Below are positions 27,306 to 34,483 of a stretch of 34,483 nucleotides of DNA, in pieces. Within the stretch, counting starts at the first letter, position 1. Every line of letters starts with the position of its first letter. The position numbers were made by a program, and so were the translations under genes. The stretch covers positions 1 through 34,483 of IMG/VR virus record IMGVR_UViG_3300048692_000011. One strand, written 5' to 3'. The DNA is from a virus. The notes beneath the pieces were generated by a model that made no database searches, was not told where the DNA came from, and saw nothing but the letters and a program-made list of their open reading frames with translations.

Positions 27306-29357
27306 TTACTCCGGTAATTGCTCAAATACCCATGCTGCACCCAATACCACAAAAGGAGTTTTATTAAAGAACTCAATTTTTGGGGTATACCCTTGTCCTC
27401 TAGGGGTTGTACCTAGTTTTCTCCATACACTTCTAAAAGTTCGTTCGCCTATTGCGCCCATTGGTGCTTTGGTCAAATTTCCATAGGTTTGTCCACCATC
27501 TTTTGATATAGATAAAAAGATTACTGGTGATTCTTCATTAATGACTGCAGGCACAAGTCGGATGGTGTTTACACCACTTCCTGCCGTTGTTATATCAATG
27601 GATATACCATCCAGGGCATCTTGCTGAGTTAGTGCAAGCCGGATAGTTGCGGGAATTCCTGCATTTAATCGGATGATGAAATAAGTTGTATTTTTTGCAA
27701 GAGGCGCGGGTAATGCTCCATTACTGTCAAGTCGAACTGCTTCACCTGTTTGCCAAAACTCTTGTAATTCTGCAATGGTAATAATGTCGGTAGTGGCATT
27801 CGCTGTAAACGATGAGGTAATATCCAAAAGTTGTTCAGCGCCTTGCAGTACATCAAGCTGGAATCGGTCAATTCTTAGGCGAGTATATCCCTCAGGTGTC
27901 ATTTGACGCCCAATTCTCATGCGTCTAATTGCCTCACCTGCATTGGCAGATATTCGGTCATCTACCCTATAAAATATTGGTGAATTGTAAGAGCCGTAAT
28001 AATTAACACCATCATAATAAGCGTGAGTTTGGGCGGGGTGTCTATCGCCATTTAACACCTCTTCTTCATGCCATTTAGGCGACTCTTGTGTACTCATGGA
28101 TACATTTAATACAAATGTATGGTTTGAGGTTGTAAAGTTGAGTCGATAAAATATAAGGCCGTTCTCTTTAATTAAAATGCCTCGCGCATCATCAACGCCC
28201 GTGGTTGCTGCATATTGAGCAAGTTGATAGTCCAAAGCTCTGTTGCTCACGGGTATAGATTCAGTTCCCCGTACTTCCATCACCCCTGCAAGGCCATCCT
28301 TGTCTTGGGCTAAAAAGAACATACGGTCAAACCCTACGGCAACACTGCCAATGGCGGGTGTTCCCACTTCCATAAGGAGTGAGTTGTTGCGTCTAAAAGG
28401 TAAATTTGTGCCAACACCTGCGTTTTCCCACACTTCCGTATAGTTTTGAGAAAAGAAAAATATACGTCTGTGAAGGGTTCTACAGGCAACAATTGTTCCT
28501 GGATGAGAGGTAATTTGCCCTAATTGCACTTGACCAAAAACACTAATTGTATTGGTTGGCGCACCATTAGTGGTTAAATCAATTGCGGTTCCCGCAATGG
28601 CATTGGCATAGCTTGTGGCAAGCTTAATTGTCCCTGGGTTTTGCCCAGCCAATCCAATTCTTATCACATAATAGGTTTGGGGCGGTCCAACTGCCAACGG
28701 TGCTGGCAAGGTTCCTGTTGTTGTAAAAGTAACGGGAACGCCTGTTGCAAAGTTGGCATTGCTAATGCTTAATGTGAGTATGTCAGTTGTAGAATCTGCT
28801 GTGAATGTAGCTTGTGCGCCACTCCAAACCATCCCTTGGTTGTATGAACTTAGTTGAAACTCATTTGTTCCACCATGAGCGACAACAAAAAATCCATCTA
28901 AATAGCATACATCAATAGGGGCTGCCGGAAATCCGGTATCGGTAATTGGTTCAAAGGTACTTGCATTAGTGTCCCAAATATACCCCGCTTGACCATCAAC
29001 AAAAATTACCTGAAAAGTGTTTGCGTCAATCCCTACATATCCAGCACTTGTTCCAATAGTTCCGATAAGAGTATTAACAAGATTGCCTGTGGTGCCTGTA
29101 GTTCGATATACAGAAGTTCCATATACTTGGTAAATGGCACCGTCAAATACAAAAGTTTGTCTTGCACCGCCAGTTTCAGCGCCAAAAGGGAGCATTGTGT
29201 CCACAAGACCTGCTGTTGGAAGCATTGACTTAGGTCTTTTACCTTGCGGGTCAAGATATTCAAACATGTTAACAGTGCGTTCCGCATTGATTGTACTCAC
29301 ACGTTGGTTATCGTAACTGCCTACTATGTCATAATCTTTTGCATCATTATTAGCCAT
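27306..29357 (-). CDS. gp10-like packaged-DNA stabilisation / tail hub protein with two inserted repeats
   Basis: 683 residues. YDNQRVSTINAERTVNMFEY, GGARQTFVFDGAIYQVYGTS, YLDGFFVVAHGGTNEFQLSS and FFLAQDKDGLAGVMEV follow the P22 gp10 family, the hexameric hub closing the portal. gp10 has 472 residues; the excess here is explained by two related inserts of about 85-90 residues, at about 184-273 and 517-601, sharing FTAxxTTDIxT, LPAPLA, TYYxIR-type, TIKLA/TIRLA and GTAID/GISID segments. Each looks like a beta-sandwich module of a kind also seen in phage fibres. Starts at ATG 29357 just after the previous stop. Confidence 0.86.
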   Translation of the reverse strand: MANNDAKDYDIVGSYDNQRVSTINAERTVNMFEYLDPQGKRPKSMLPTAGLVDTMLPFGAETGGARQTFVFDGAIYQVYGTSVYRTTGTTGNLVNTLIGTIGTSAGYVGIDANTFQVIFVDGQAGYIWDTNASTFEPITDTGFPAAPIDVCYLDGFFVVAHGGTNEFQLSSYNQGMVWSGAQATFTADSTTDILTLSISNANFATGVPVTFTTTGTLPAPLAVGPPQTYYVIRIGLAGQNPGTIKLATSYANAIAGTAIDLTTNGAPTNTISVFGQVQLGQITSHPGTIVACRTLHRRIFFFSQNYTEVWENAGVGTNLPFRRNNSLLMEVGTPAIGSVAVGFDRMFFLAQDKDGLAGVMEVRGTESIPVSNRALDYQLAQYAATTGVDDARGILIKENGLIFYRLNFTTSNHTFVLNVSMSTQESPKWHEEEVLNGDRHPAQTHAYYDGVNYYGSYNSPIFYRVDDRISANAGEAIRRMRIGRQMTPEGYTRLRIDRFQLDVLQGAEQLLDITSSFTANATTDIITIAELQEFWQTGEAVRLDSNGALPAPLAKNTTYFIIRLNAGIPATIRLALTQQDALDGISIDITTAGSGVNTIRLVPAVINEESPVIFLSISKDGGQTYGNLTKAPMGAIGERTFRSVWRKLGTTPRGQGYTPKIEFFNKTPFVVLGAAWVFEQLPE

Positions 29358-29359
29358 AA

Positions 29360-30094
29360 TTAGTACGCCAATATATTTTGCCAGTAGAACGGCTCAGGTC
29401 TGCTTAATATTGCAGATGGCCTGATGGTTAAATCCGTTTCGTTGGCATTTTTAATGATGTTCATGTATTCCTGATAAGTGTCCTCATTTTGTTGGGGCCA
29501 GTTACCCGATGGGTAATACGCAAGGAATCTTCGGCTTAAAGTGAATTTTAATAATCCGTAGTAAAAAGGCGGCATCTGCCCTAAGTTACCGTTTGCAGTC
29601 ACACTATTTATCATGCTTTTAACTTGTAGTTCGCATGGGTAGGGTTGGTCTGGTGATGGATAGAGCGTAATAAAACTTTCGTCTGCTTGCTTATCTAAAA
29701 AGATAAATCCTGGACGGGTATTAAGCGGGGTTAAACGGGTAACTCCGTAGTATTGTGCTTTGTTTATAATTTGCAGAGGGTAAATAATGCCCTGACCAGC
29801 GCTTGGCACGGTATAATTGGCCATGCTTAGGTCTACAACTCGGTTGGTAACAACGTCTGCTGGAACCATATCTGAGAGCGAATAGGTACGCTGCGCTACG
29901 ACCATGTTGAAGGTAACGGTAGTTAAATAGGGTATATAAATACTGTCTGCATCATACATAGCCAGAATTTCATTGATTAATTCAAGGCCAGTAGAAAGCA
30001 TAAACGAATCAGGAGTTTCATTCGTTCCCAATTCACCAAGCAGGTAAAGAGAGTTCGTAATTAACTCGTTGACCGTCTTTACGACTTGGGACAT
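29360..30094 (-). CDS. gp4-like head-to-tail adaptor
   Basis: 244 residues. MSQVVKTVNELITNSLYLLG, ELINEILAMYDADSIYIPYL, RTYSLSDMVPADVVTNRVVD and LYPSPDQPYPCELQVKSMIN, then GLLKFTLSRRFLAYY fit the tail-accessory-factor family (P22 gp4, 166 residues; this protein is longer). gp4 forms a ring below the portal and helps retain DNA. A strong AGGAGG precedes ATG 30094. Position after the coat block and before gp10 is that of P22. Confidence 0.8.
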   Translation of the reverse strand: MSQVVKTVNELITNSLYLLGELGTNETPDSFMLSTGLELINEILAMYDADSIYIPYLTTVTFNMVVAQRTYSLSDMVPADVVTNRVVDLSMANYTVPSAGQGIIYPLQIINKAQYYGVTRLTPLNTRPGFIFLDKQADESFITLYPSPDQPYPCELQVKSMINSVTANGNLGQMPPFYYGLLKFTLSRRFLAYYPSGNWPQQNEDTYQEYMNIIKNANETDLTIRPSAILSRPEPFYWQNILAY

Positions 30095-30163
30095 GGCGAC
30101 CTCCTTATGATGAAAAAAGCGAGTAAAATCGACACATCACTAGGACATGTCGATTGAATCAAC

Positions 30164-30367
30164 TTATTTCAAAGGAAACGCATCATCTAAACCCGCGCAC
30201 AATTTACGGCCAGCAGCTTGCGCTTTCTCACCGTCATTGCTCATAAAGGCATTAAATTCCAACATTTCTTTAGGTGCGCCTGGACGATTACCCATACGAG
30301 TTTTCATTTTGGCTTGCTCTTTTCTAACGAATGCATTGTTAGATTGAACCATTTTGTTGTCTTTCAT
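30164..30367 (-). CDS. 67-residue basic protein after the coat gene
   Basis: MKDNKMVQSNNAFVRKEQAK, then KMKTRMGNRPGAPKEMLEFN and GRKLCAGLDDAFPLK. ATG 30367 overlaps the preceding stop as ATGA. Basic first half, no known domain. Small genes in this position are often minor head or assembly proteins. Confidence 0.6.
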   Translation of the reverse strand: MKDNKMVQSNNAFVRKEQAKMKTRMGNRPGAPKEMLEFNAFMSNDGEKAQAAGRKLCAGLDDAFPLK

Positions 30368-30573
30368 TTGGATTTCTCCTTTTGTTTGTCCTTGGCAGCT
30401 TCGGCTTTCGCTTTGTCGGCCTTTTCCTTTTTAATGTCAGTCTCAACTTTGATGCGATATGCTTTCGCTTCGGCTGGACTGTCAAACCAAACACCCGTTG
30501 CTCTCAGGCGTTCCGCTTCATCTTCTTCGACCACTCGCATGGCATCGATTGGGTGAAAGACACAAGTTAGCAT
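30364..30573 (-). CDS. 69-residue protein, capsid-region, unknown
   Basis: MLTCVFHPIDAMRVVEEDEA, then ERLRATGVWFDSPAEAKAYR and a C-terminal Lys/Ala/Glu-rich charged helix. ATG 30573 has AAAGGAG 7 bases upstream, 14 bases after the coat stop; a longer frame would overlap the coat gene. The GVWFDSPAEAKAYR-type start recurs in small phage proteins next to coat genes. Confidence 0.65.
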   Translation of the reverse strand: MLTCVFHPIDAMRVVEEDEAERLRATGVWFDSPAEAKAYRIKVETDIKKEKADKAKAEAAKDKQKEKSK

Positions 30574-30586
30574 CGGGTGTTCTCCT

Positions 30587-31798
30587 TTAAGACAGTACTT
30601 TAACTGCGTACTGCGCGTGCCATTTGAAGCCACAAAGTAAGTCAATACGCATATAGTTTTGGTAGCCTAAAATGTCACCAGTTTGCGTTACCGCAAGTGA
30701 TAAGCCAGTTTCAGGGTCAACCGCTACAGACGCATAAGGAACTTGCAGTTTGTAAAGGGGCGGACAAACGATATCCAAACCACGACTTGGGTAAGCTACG
30801 TTACAGTTGTAAGAACCAACCAAAGTAACAGGAGCGTTATTTGGGATAGGATTGCTTACGTTTCTGTTTGGGTTTTGAGTATCAGAGATAATGATAGGAG
30901 CAACTTGTACAGATAAGTTACCAGCACCATCAGAGCTTGCATTAGCCGTAACTACGAACTGCATATCTTGGCCAGTAGCAGCACGACCTACAGGGTTAAC
31001 AGACTGAACACCTTCAATAGAGAATACGTCCCCTACAACGAAGTAATCAGCAATAGATATTGTCGCACCATCCATAAGGATTGTGTTGCCAGAAGCCACG
31101 GCACCGTTAACCAACAGCGCATCAGAAGAATACAGGCGTGGGCCGGCTCCCGCGATGTGATATTTGATATTCTGAGATTGGAAAATGTCGAAATAGGACA
31201 AGTGACCAATTGCAGAAGAACGAACGATGTCTTCGTTAAATACTGGAGTGAAGTTATTTAACAGCGCACCTTTCAAGCTAGAACCATCTCGTACAGTCAT
31301 TGCCATGTAAGCATCAGACGCGATATTTACGCCCTGCTCAAGCAATTTAGCACCAGCAGTATCTACAGTGGTGAACGAGTTAATAGCAACACCAGCAGTA
31401 CCAGTAAAGAAGTTAAGCTCTTGTTCAGCAGCTTGCGCAATGTCTTTTTCCATCTGGGTAATTACTTCCTGGATTGCAGGAGCAATAAACAGACGTGAAA
31501 AGTCCTCAATACGCAAAGACAAATCTTGGATTGTATAAGCAATCAACGCATGGTATTGATGCGCAATAACAATTGTCTCAACAGTTTCTATGATTGACTG
31601 TGGAGTTGCGACACTACCATCACCAACGATGAAATGGTTTTGTCTACGAACTTGTAATGTATCGCCAATCTTATAACCAGAAGACACGAAGTCATCTTGG
31701 TAAATACGAGAAGCCGTCATTACAAACGGTGCATTGTTGGCAAACATTGCCAACGCAGTGTTACTGACTAGGTCAGTAGTAATAAATTGGTTAGCCAT
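30587..31798 (-). CDS. Major coat protein, P22 gp5-like
   Basis: 403 residues (P22 gp5: 430). The start NQFITTDLVSNTALAMFANN, then SGYKIGDTLQVRRQNHFIVG, TVETIVIAHQYHALIAYTIQ, and DLSLRIEDFSRLFIAPAIQE matches the P22 coat family (HK97 fold with an inserted domain). The middle and end are beta-rich (LVGSYNCNVAYPSRGLDIVC, PPLYKLQVPYASVAVDPETG). GGAG lies 10 bases before ATG 31798. Upstream lies a small hairpin and a six-residue upstream ORF that overlap this site (31791-31827). Confidence 0.92.
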   Translation of the reverse strand: MANQFITTDLVSNTALAMFANNAPFVMTASRIYQDDFVSSGYKIGDTLQVRRQNHFIVGDGSVATPQSIIETVETIVIAHQYHALIAYTIQDLSLRIEDFSRLFIAPAIQEVITQMEKDIAQAAEQELNFFTGTAGVAINSFTTVDTAGAKLLEQGVNIASDAYMAMTVRDGSSLKGALLNNFTPVFNEDIVRSSAIGHLSYFDIFQSQNIKYHIAGAGPRLYSSDALLVNGAVASGNTILMDGATISIADYFVVGDVFSIEGVQSVNPVGRAATGQDMQFVVTANASSDGAGNLSVQVAPIIISDTQNPNRNVSNPIPNNAPVTLVGSYNCNVAYPSRGLDIVCPPLYKLQVPYASVAVDPETGLSLAVTQTGDILGYQNYMRIDLLCGFKWHAQYAVKVLS

Positions 31799-31811
31799 CC
31801 TGGGTCTCCAT
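31791..31811 (-). CDS. Six-residue upstream ORF overlapping the coat start
   Basis: ATG (31811) opens M-E-T-Q-D-G then TAA at 31791-31793, so its stop lies just past the coat ATG (31798). AAGGA is 6 bases upstream of this small start. Ribosomes ending here would be placed on the coat start, which could set coat output. Too short to judge by sequence alone. Confidence 0.4.
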   Translation of the reverse strand: METQDG

Positions 31812-31827
31812 TTAATCCTTTAAATGG
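31808..31827 (-). promoter_or_regulatory. Hairpin before the coat gene ribosome site
   Basis: On the minus strand CCATTTAA (31827-31820), AGGA loop, TTAAATGG (31815-31808): a perfect 8-bp stem with a 4-base loop. The last two G of the stem are part of the coat GGAG site, and the small upstream ORF start lies in the stem. A structure that can hide or expose the coat ribosome site is likely. Confidence 0.55.
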
Positions 31828-31878
31828 GCACACAGACTGACAAGGGTCTCATTGAATTTTAATCCTTAAAACCCTACA

Positions 31879-32676
31879 TCACTTCCATGTACCAGCCTTC
31901 ATCCGCGCCCTGATAACAGAGGGCGGAGTCTTATCCGAAACGGCTTGAGAAGCGATTGGGTTTGCTCTGACGGTTCCTAATGGAGCAGAACGGCTTCCCG
32001 ATTGCTTTGTCCCATTGTTTCCCATTAAAGAAAACGACAATTTGTTCACTTCCCTCGCCTGGTCTAGGGGATGGAGTTTAGAGATTCTTTGCAACTCAGA
32101 ACGATTTTTACCTAAGCGGTAAGCAACTTCGGCTGGGTTTTCAACGAGTAATAGCGCGTCCCGCACTGCGTCTGTAAAAGGAGCGTCGCCCTCTCTTACA
32201 ACATCGTCAAAATCCTCGTACTTGTCAGAGGCACGGTCAAACTCATCATTCAAACGCTGATATTGCTTTTGAACATGGGCATGACTTTGTGCCTCTTTAG
32301 CTTGGCGCTCTTCGTGTTCCCTCATTCCAAGAGCCATGCGTACTGCTTTCTGTATGCGTTCCTCTTCGTTAACACCTGGAGAGCTAGGCTGCCCTGGTGA
32401 TTCGTAAGCGGTTTGTTGATGATGAGGATTGGCGCTGTCCGCCATCACCGATTGCATGTGCGTTAAACGCTCATGTAACTGGCGCATTTCCCTGGCGTGT
32501 TTCTTGGCCTGCATTCCCAAACGCTTCTTTACGCTTATGGGGTCGTCCTCTTGTGCTAGTCCCTGGTCGTCCTGAACACCCTGTTCTTCGGCATCACCTG
32601 ACCCAACACCGCCATTCTCAACATCTTCATTATCGCCACTCAACGCTTCGGCTTGTTCGTTTTGGTCTTCGTCCAT
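31879..32676 (-). CDS. Scaffolding protein
   Basis: 265 residues (P22 gp8: 303). The chain is acidic at first (MDEDQNEQAEALSGDNEDVE) and then highly helical and charged (KKHAREMRQLHERLTHMQSV, QKAVRMALGMREHEERQAKE), with a basic C-terminus (TPPSVIRARMKAGTWK). In P22 the basic C-terminal helix-turn-helix binds coat; the basic end here fits. Position between portal and coat is that of gp8. ATG 32676. Confidence 0.82.
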   Translation of the reverse strand: MDEDQNEQAEALSGDNEDVENGGVGSGDAEEQGVQDDQGLAQEDDPISVKKRLGMQAKKHAREMRQLHERLTHMQSVMADSANPHHQQTAYESPGQPSSPGVNEEERIQKAVRMALGMREHEERQAKEAQSHAHVQKQYQRLNDEFDRASDKYEDFDDVVREGDAPFTDAVRDALLLVENPAEVAYRLGKNRSELQRISKLHPLDQAREVNKLSFSLMGNNGTKQSGSRSAPLGTVRANPIASQAVSDKTPPSVIRARMKAGTWK

Positions 32677-32815
32677 GACTTCTCTATCTCCATATCGACA
32701 TTTACATGCCCTAGACCATTCGGTTGGCCTGAGACCCAGAGGAAATCCTTTCCTCGATAGTTAATAGTATAGGCTTCATAGAAAAGCGTTGTACCCCATA
32801 TGTACGACCTAATGT

Positions 32816-32828
32816 GGTACAATGTACC
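32816..32828. promoter_or_regulatory. GGTAC...GTACC inverted repeat in the divergent gap
   Basis: GGTAC (32816-32820), AAT, GTACC (32824-32828). TACAAT inside it (32818-32823) could be a plus-strand -10 for the HNH gene. The site resembles the GGTATACC array at 16280-16326, so the same regulator may bind both. The 167-base gap 32677-32843 between scaffold and HNH genes also holds further GTAC steps at 32791-32807. Confidence 0.4.
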
Positions 32829-32843
32829 TTTTTAGGAAAAATT

Positions 32844-33215
32844 ATGATTGTTAAGACATGTAAAGTTCATGGTGAATTAACTGAAAAAGATGCATGGTTT
32901 GTAAAAAGCCAAAACACATATCGATGCAGGCAATGCAGGAGGGACTTTAAAAGGCGCGATAGATATCGCATAACGGATGAATATTTTAGGGAATTACTTA
33001 AGCAGCAAAAAGGCGTTTGCGCCATATGCAAAAACAAAGAATCTTATTTTTTACCAAAAACAAAATCAAATAGAGAGCTTTGCGTAGACCATTGTCACGA
33101 AACTAAAAAAATAAGGGGACTGCTTTGCACGCAATGCAATATCGCATTAGGTAAGTTCAAAGATTCCATAGAAATCCTAAATTCAGCCATAGAATACTTA
33201 AAACTATACGAATAA
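32844..33215 (+). CDS. Endonuclease VII-like HNH nuclease
   Basis: 123 residues. An N-terminal cysteine pair (C28/C31 in YRCRQCRRDF) precedes GVCAIC (C59/C62), the catalytic LCVDHCHET (D82, H83, H85) and RGLLCTQCNIALGKF (C95/C98, N99). This is the full recombination endonuclease VII pattern. Members resolve branched DNA or, as stand-alone genes, behave as homing-type nucleases. ATG 32844 has AGGA 6 bases upstream. It lies on the plus strand inside the minus-strand late operon between scaffold and portal, which suggests insertion as a selfish or accessory gene. Confidence 0.88.
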   Translation: MIVKTCKVHGELTEKDAWFVKSQNTYRCRQCRRDFKRRDRYRITDEYFRELLKQQKGVCAICKNKESYFLPKTKSNRELCVDHCHETKKIRGLLCTQCNIALGKFKDSIEILNSAIEYLKLYE

Positions 33216-33258
33216 GTGGATTATCAGGATTTACCAGGGGTTATCAGAGATAATTCAA

Positions 33259-33281
33259 TAGCGGGCTAATTTGACCCGCTA
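33259..33281. terminator. Hairpin between HNH and portal gene ends
   Basis: TAGCGGG (33259-33265) pairs with CCCGCTA (33275-33281) around a 9-base loop. On the plus strand it is followed after 9 bases by GGTTTTT, and on the minus strand by no T run. It lies where the HNH gene and the portal gene converge, so it could end the HNH transcript. Confidence 0.45.
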
Positions 33282-33292
33282 CATAAAGGTTT

Positions 33293-34483
33293 TTATCTTT
33301 CTTTAGGCGATGCTTTGTGAATGCTCGACAAAACTTGAGCCAATTTAGCGCTAAAGTCTTGGTCTGCTTTGTTATAGTCCAGTTCAACCTTGCGATTCTC
33401 AAGCCCTAGTTTTTGGCGTTCAAGGTGTCGTTTGTCGGCCATCTCTTGGGACTTCGTTATCATTTCAGCCTGTTCAAGCAAATGTTTTTCTTTTCGAATC
33501 TTCAACTCTTCGGCACGCTCCATGAGTTGCTGTTCTTCAAGATGCATTTTTTGCTCGTTCATCATCATTTGTTGCTGCTGCTGTTTCATTTGCTGCTGCA
33601 TCATCTGTTCTTGAGGGCTTGGCGGTTGAGGTGGTAATTGCTTGCCTTCCTCTTCGGCAATAATCTGAGGTGGAACCAGAGATTTAAAGCGGGAAGCAAT
33701 CTGTGGCATAAACTGTACGTCAAGATTCTTAGCCCATAAATCCGCAATGAGTGGGAAGGTTTGAGGATTAGCCTGTATTGTCTGCTGGAAAAACTCAAGT
33801 GCAATGTCTTTTTGAACCGCAAAGCTCGGCCCTGTATCTATTTCAACATCATAATCACCTGTATCAAGTACGTTATCTCGTATTGGTTCACCATCTTCGG
33901 TTTGTCCTGTCACCTTGTTTAATGTAATAGGCTCTGACCTGCCATCAGCTTTAGAAACAATCATATGTCGCTCATGCTCTCCGGCAATGATGGGTAACAG
34001 GTCATTTACTACTCGTCCGCCTTGTTCCACTGCCTGGTTTAAGTTATCAAACCAAACATAAGCGGACATTGACCCCTCCATTTTGCGCTCACGTCTTGCT
34101 TTTCCTGACATGTCATGACCTTGGAGCGCCTCATTTTCAGAGAAACCCAATATTTCGCGCATGTCTTGCGAACCACGTTGGAATTGTTGCAAAAGGGTAG
34201 GGGATAGTTCCCATGCTGGCATTTTTTGCGGCAAAGCCCCTGTTTTTGGGTCGGGTTTCGCTGTAAGAATACCCGCCTGTAGCTCAGGGTTACGCCACAC
34301 TTGCTCATTACCTACGATATTGTCAGGTGTGCCTAACCATTGTTCACGTCTACGGTTTTTAATCTCCGCTGCAATCTCTGAACCCACATAGTTTATGAAT
34401 TTCTGCGCGTCCTTTGCTTCATGGATGAACGAACGGGTGTATTGTTTACCATTAATGTAATTCGAGTCACCGTCAACAAACAC
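33293..34483 (-). CDS. P22-like portal protein, C-terminal part (gene crosses the join)
   Basis: Continuation of the gene starting at 1132; bases 34357-34483 duplicate 1-127. The fragment carries the portal core (for example DKQ-free stretch YVWFDNLNQAVEQGGRVVND and DYDVEIDTGPSF) and then a long Gln/Met/Glu-rich, probably coiled-coil C-terminal region with PPQPPSPQEQ followed by several Q and M runs. In P22 the C-terminal region forms the helical barrel reaching into the capsid, and this tail is a reasonable equivalent. The stop TAA is at 33293-33295. Downstream on the same strand come a hairpin at 33259-33281, an opposite-strand HNH gene and then the scaffold gene. Confidence 0.93.
   Translation of the reverse strand: MFVDGDSNYINGKQYTRSFIHEAKDAQKFINYVGSEIAAEIKNRRREQWLGTPDNIVGNEQVWRNPELQAGILTAKPDPKTGALPQKMPAWELSPTLLQQFQRGSQDMREILGFSENEALQGHDMSGKARRERKMEGSMSAYVWFDNLNQAVEQGGRVVNDLLPIIAGEHERHMIVSKADGRSEPITLNKVTGQTEDGEPIRDNVLDTGDYDVEIDTGPSFAVQKDIALEFFQQTIQANPQTFPLIADLWAKNLDVQFMPQIASRFKSLVPPQIIAEEEGKQLPPQPPSPQEQMMQQQMKQQQQQMMMNEQKMHLEEQQLMERAEELKIRKEKHLLEQAEMITKSQEMADKRHLERQKLGLENRKVELDYNKADQDFSAKLAQVLSSIHKASPKER
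34357..34483. repeat. Terminal direct repeat, right copy (circular-assembly overlap)
   Basis: Exact copy of bases 1-127. Removing one copy gives a circle of 34,356 bp and restores one uninterrupted portal gene. Confidence 0.95.

Noticed and set aside
1-34483. Global stop-codon reassignment to explain in-frame TAG and TAA
   Set aside because: Terminase, portal, coat and many small genes end properly at TAA or TAG with overlapping starts, so stops work normally; only isolated cases are interrupted.
1-34483. tRNA genes and CRISPR arrays
   Set aside because: I looked for T-loop-like GTTCRA segments with cloverleaf arms and for regularly spaced direct repeats and found none convincing. A tRNAscan or CRISPR search would be decisive.

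Overview
The window is a complete tailed-phage genome with a P22-like (short-tailed, podovirus-type) virion plan. The first 127 bases are repeated exactly as the last 127, so the molecule closes into a circle of 34,356 bp, and the portal gene runs across the join. Gene order on the minus strand follows the P22 morphogenesis order: small terminase, large terminase, portal, scaffold, coat, gp4-like adaptor, gp10-like hub, ejection proteins, tail fibres. The host is not given by the sequence. An M15 endolysin and a P22-type tail suggest a Gram-negative bacterium, and one secreted-protein gene resembles cysteine-containing exported proteins I associate with Legionellales. That host guess is weak.

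Layout. A control region at about 9642-9964 separates two divergent transcription arms. The minus arm starts with replication genes (7698-9641) and a VRR-NUC nuclease, then lysis genes (M15 endolysin, holin). It continues through the small terminase, about ten very small genes, the large terminase and a Tad2-like gene to the portal. It then wraps through the join to scaffold, coat, tail machine, three ejection proteins and a tail-fibre cluster ending near 18018. The only plus-strand genes inside the minus arm are an endonuclease VII-like HNH gene (32844-33215) and a possible 25-residue hydrophobic peptide (24114-24191).

The plus arm (9965-18014) carries accessory and recombination genes: a ribbon-helix-helix regulator, a Sak4-like RecA-family ATPase followed by an SSB-like protein, a second Tad2-like protein, many small zinc-binding or membrane proteins, a small serine recombinase and a WGR-like protein. 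It is interrupted by one minus-strand gene with a signal peptide (13786-14121), placed like a moron: it shares a hairpin with the operon before it and diverges from the operon after it. The two arms meet tail to tail at 18014/18018.

What stands out: two separate Tad2/DUF2829-like candidates for anti-Thoeris function; several genes whose reading frames look interrupted (in-frame TAG at 17594, in-frame TAA at 18075, a frame conflict at 10999-11264, an apparent ATA start at 14121); an 80-bp imperfect dyad before the Sak4 gene; an array of GGTATACC palindromes upstream of the recombinase region; a hairpin and six-residue upstream ORF at the coat gene start; and duplicated insertion domains in the gp10-like hub. 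I recognised no tRNA gene, CRISPR array, large integrase, CI-type repressor, spanin or P22-type tailspike. Start codons were chosen from Shine-Dalgarno spacing, so several differ from the longest possible ORF.
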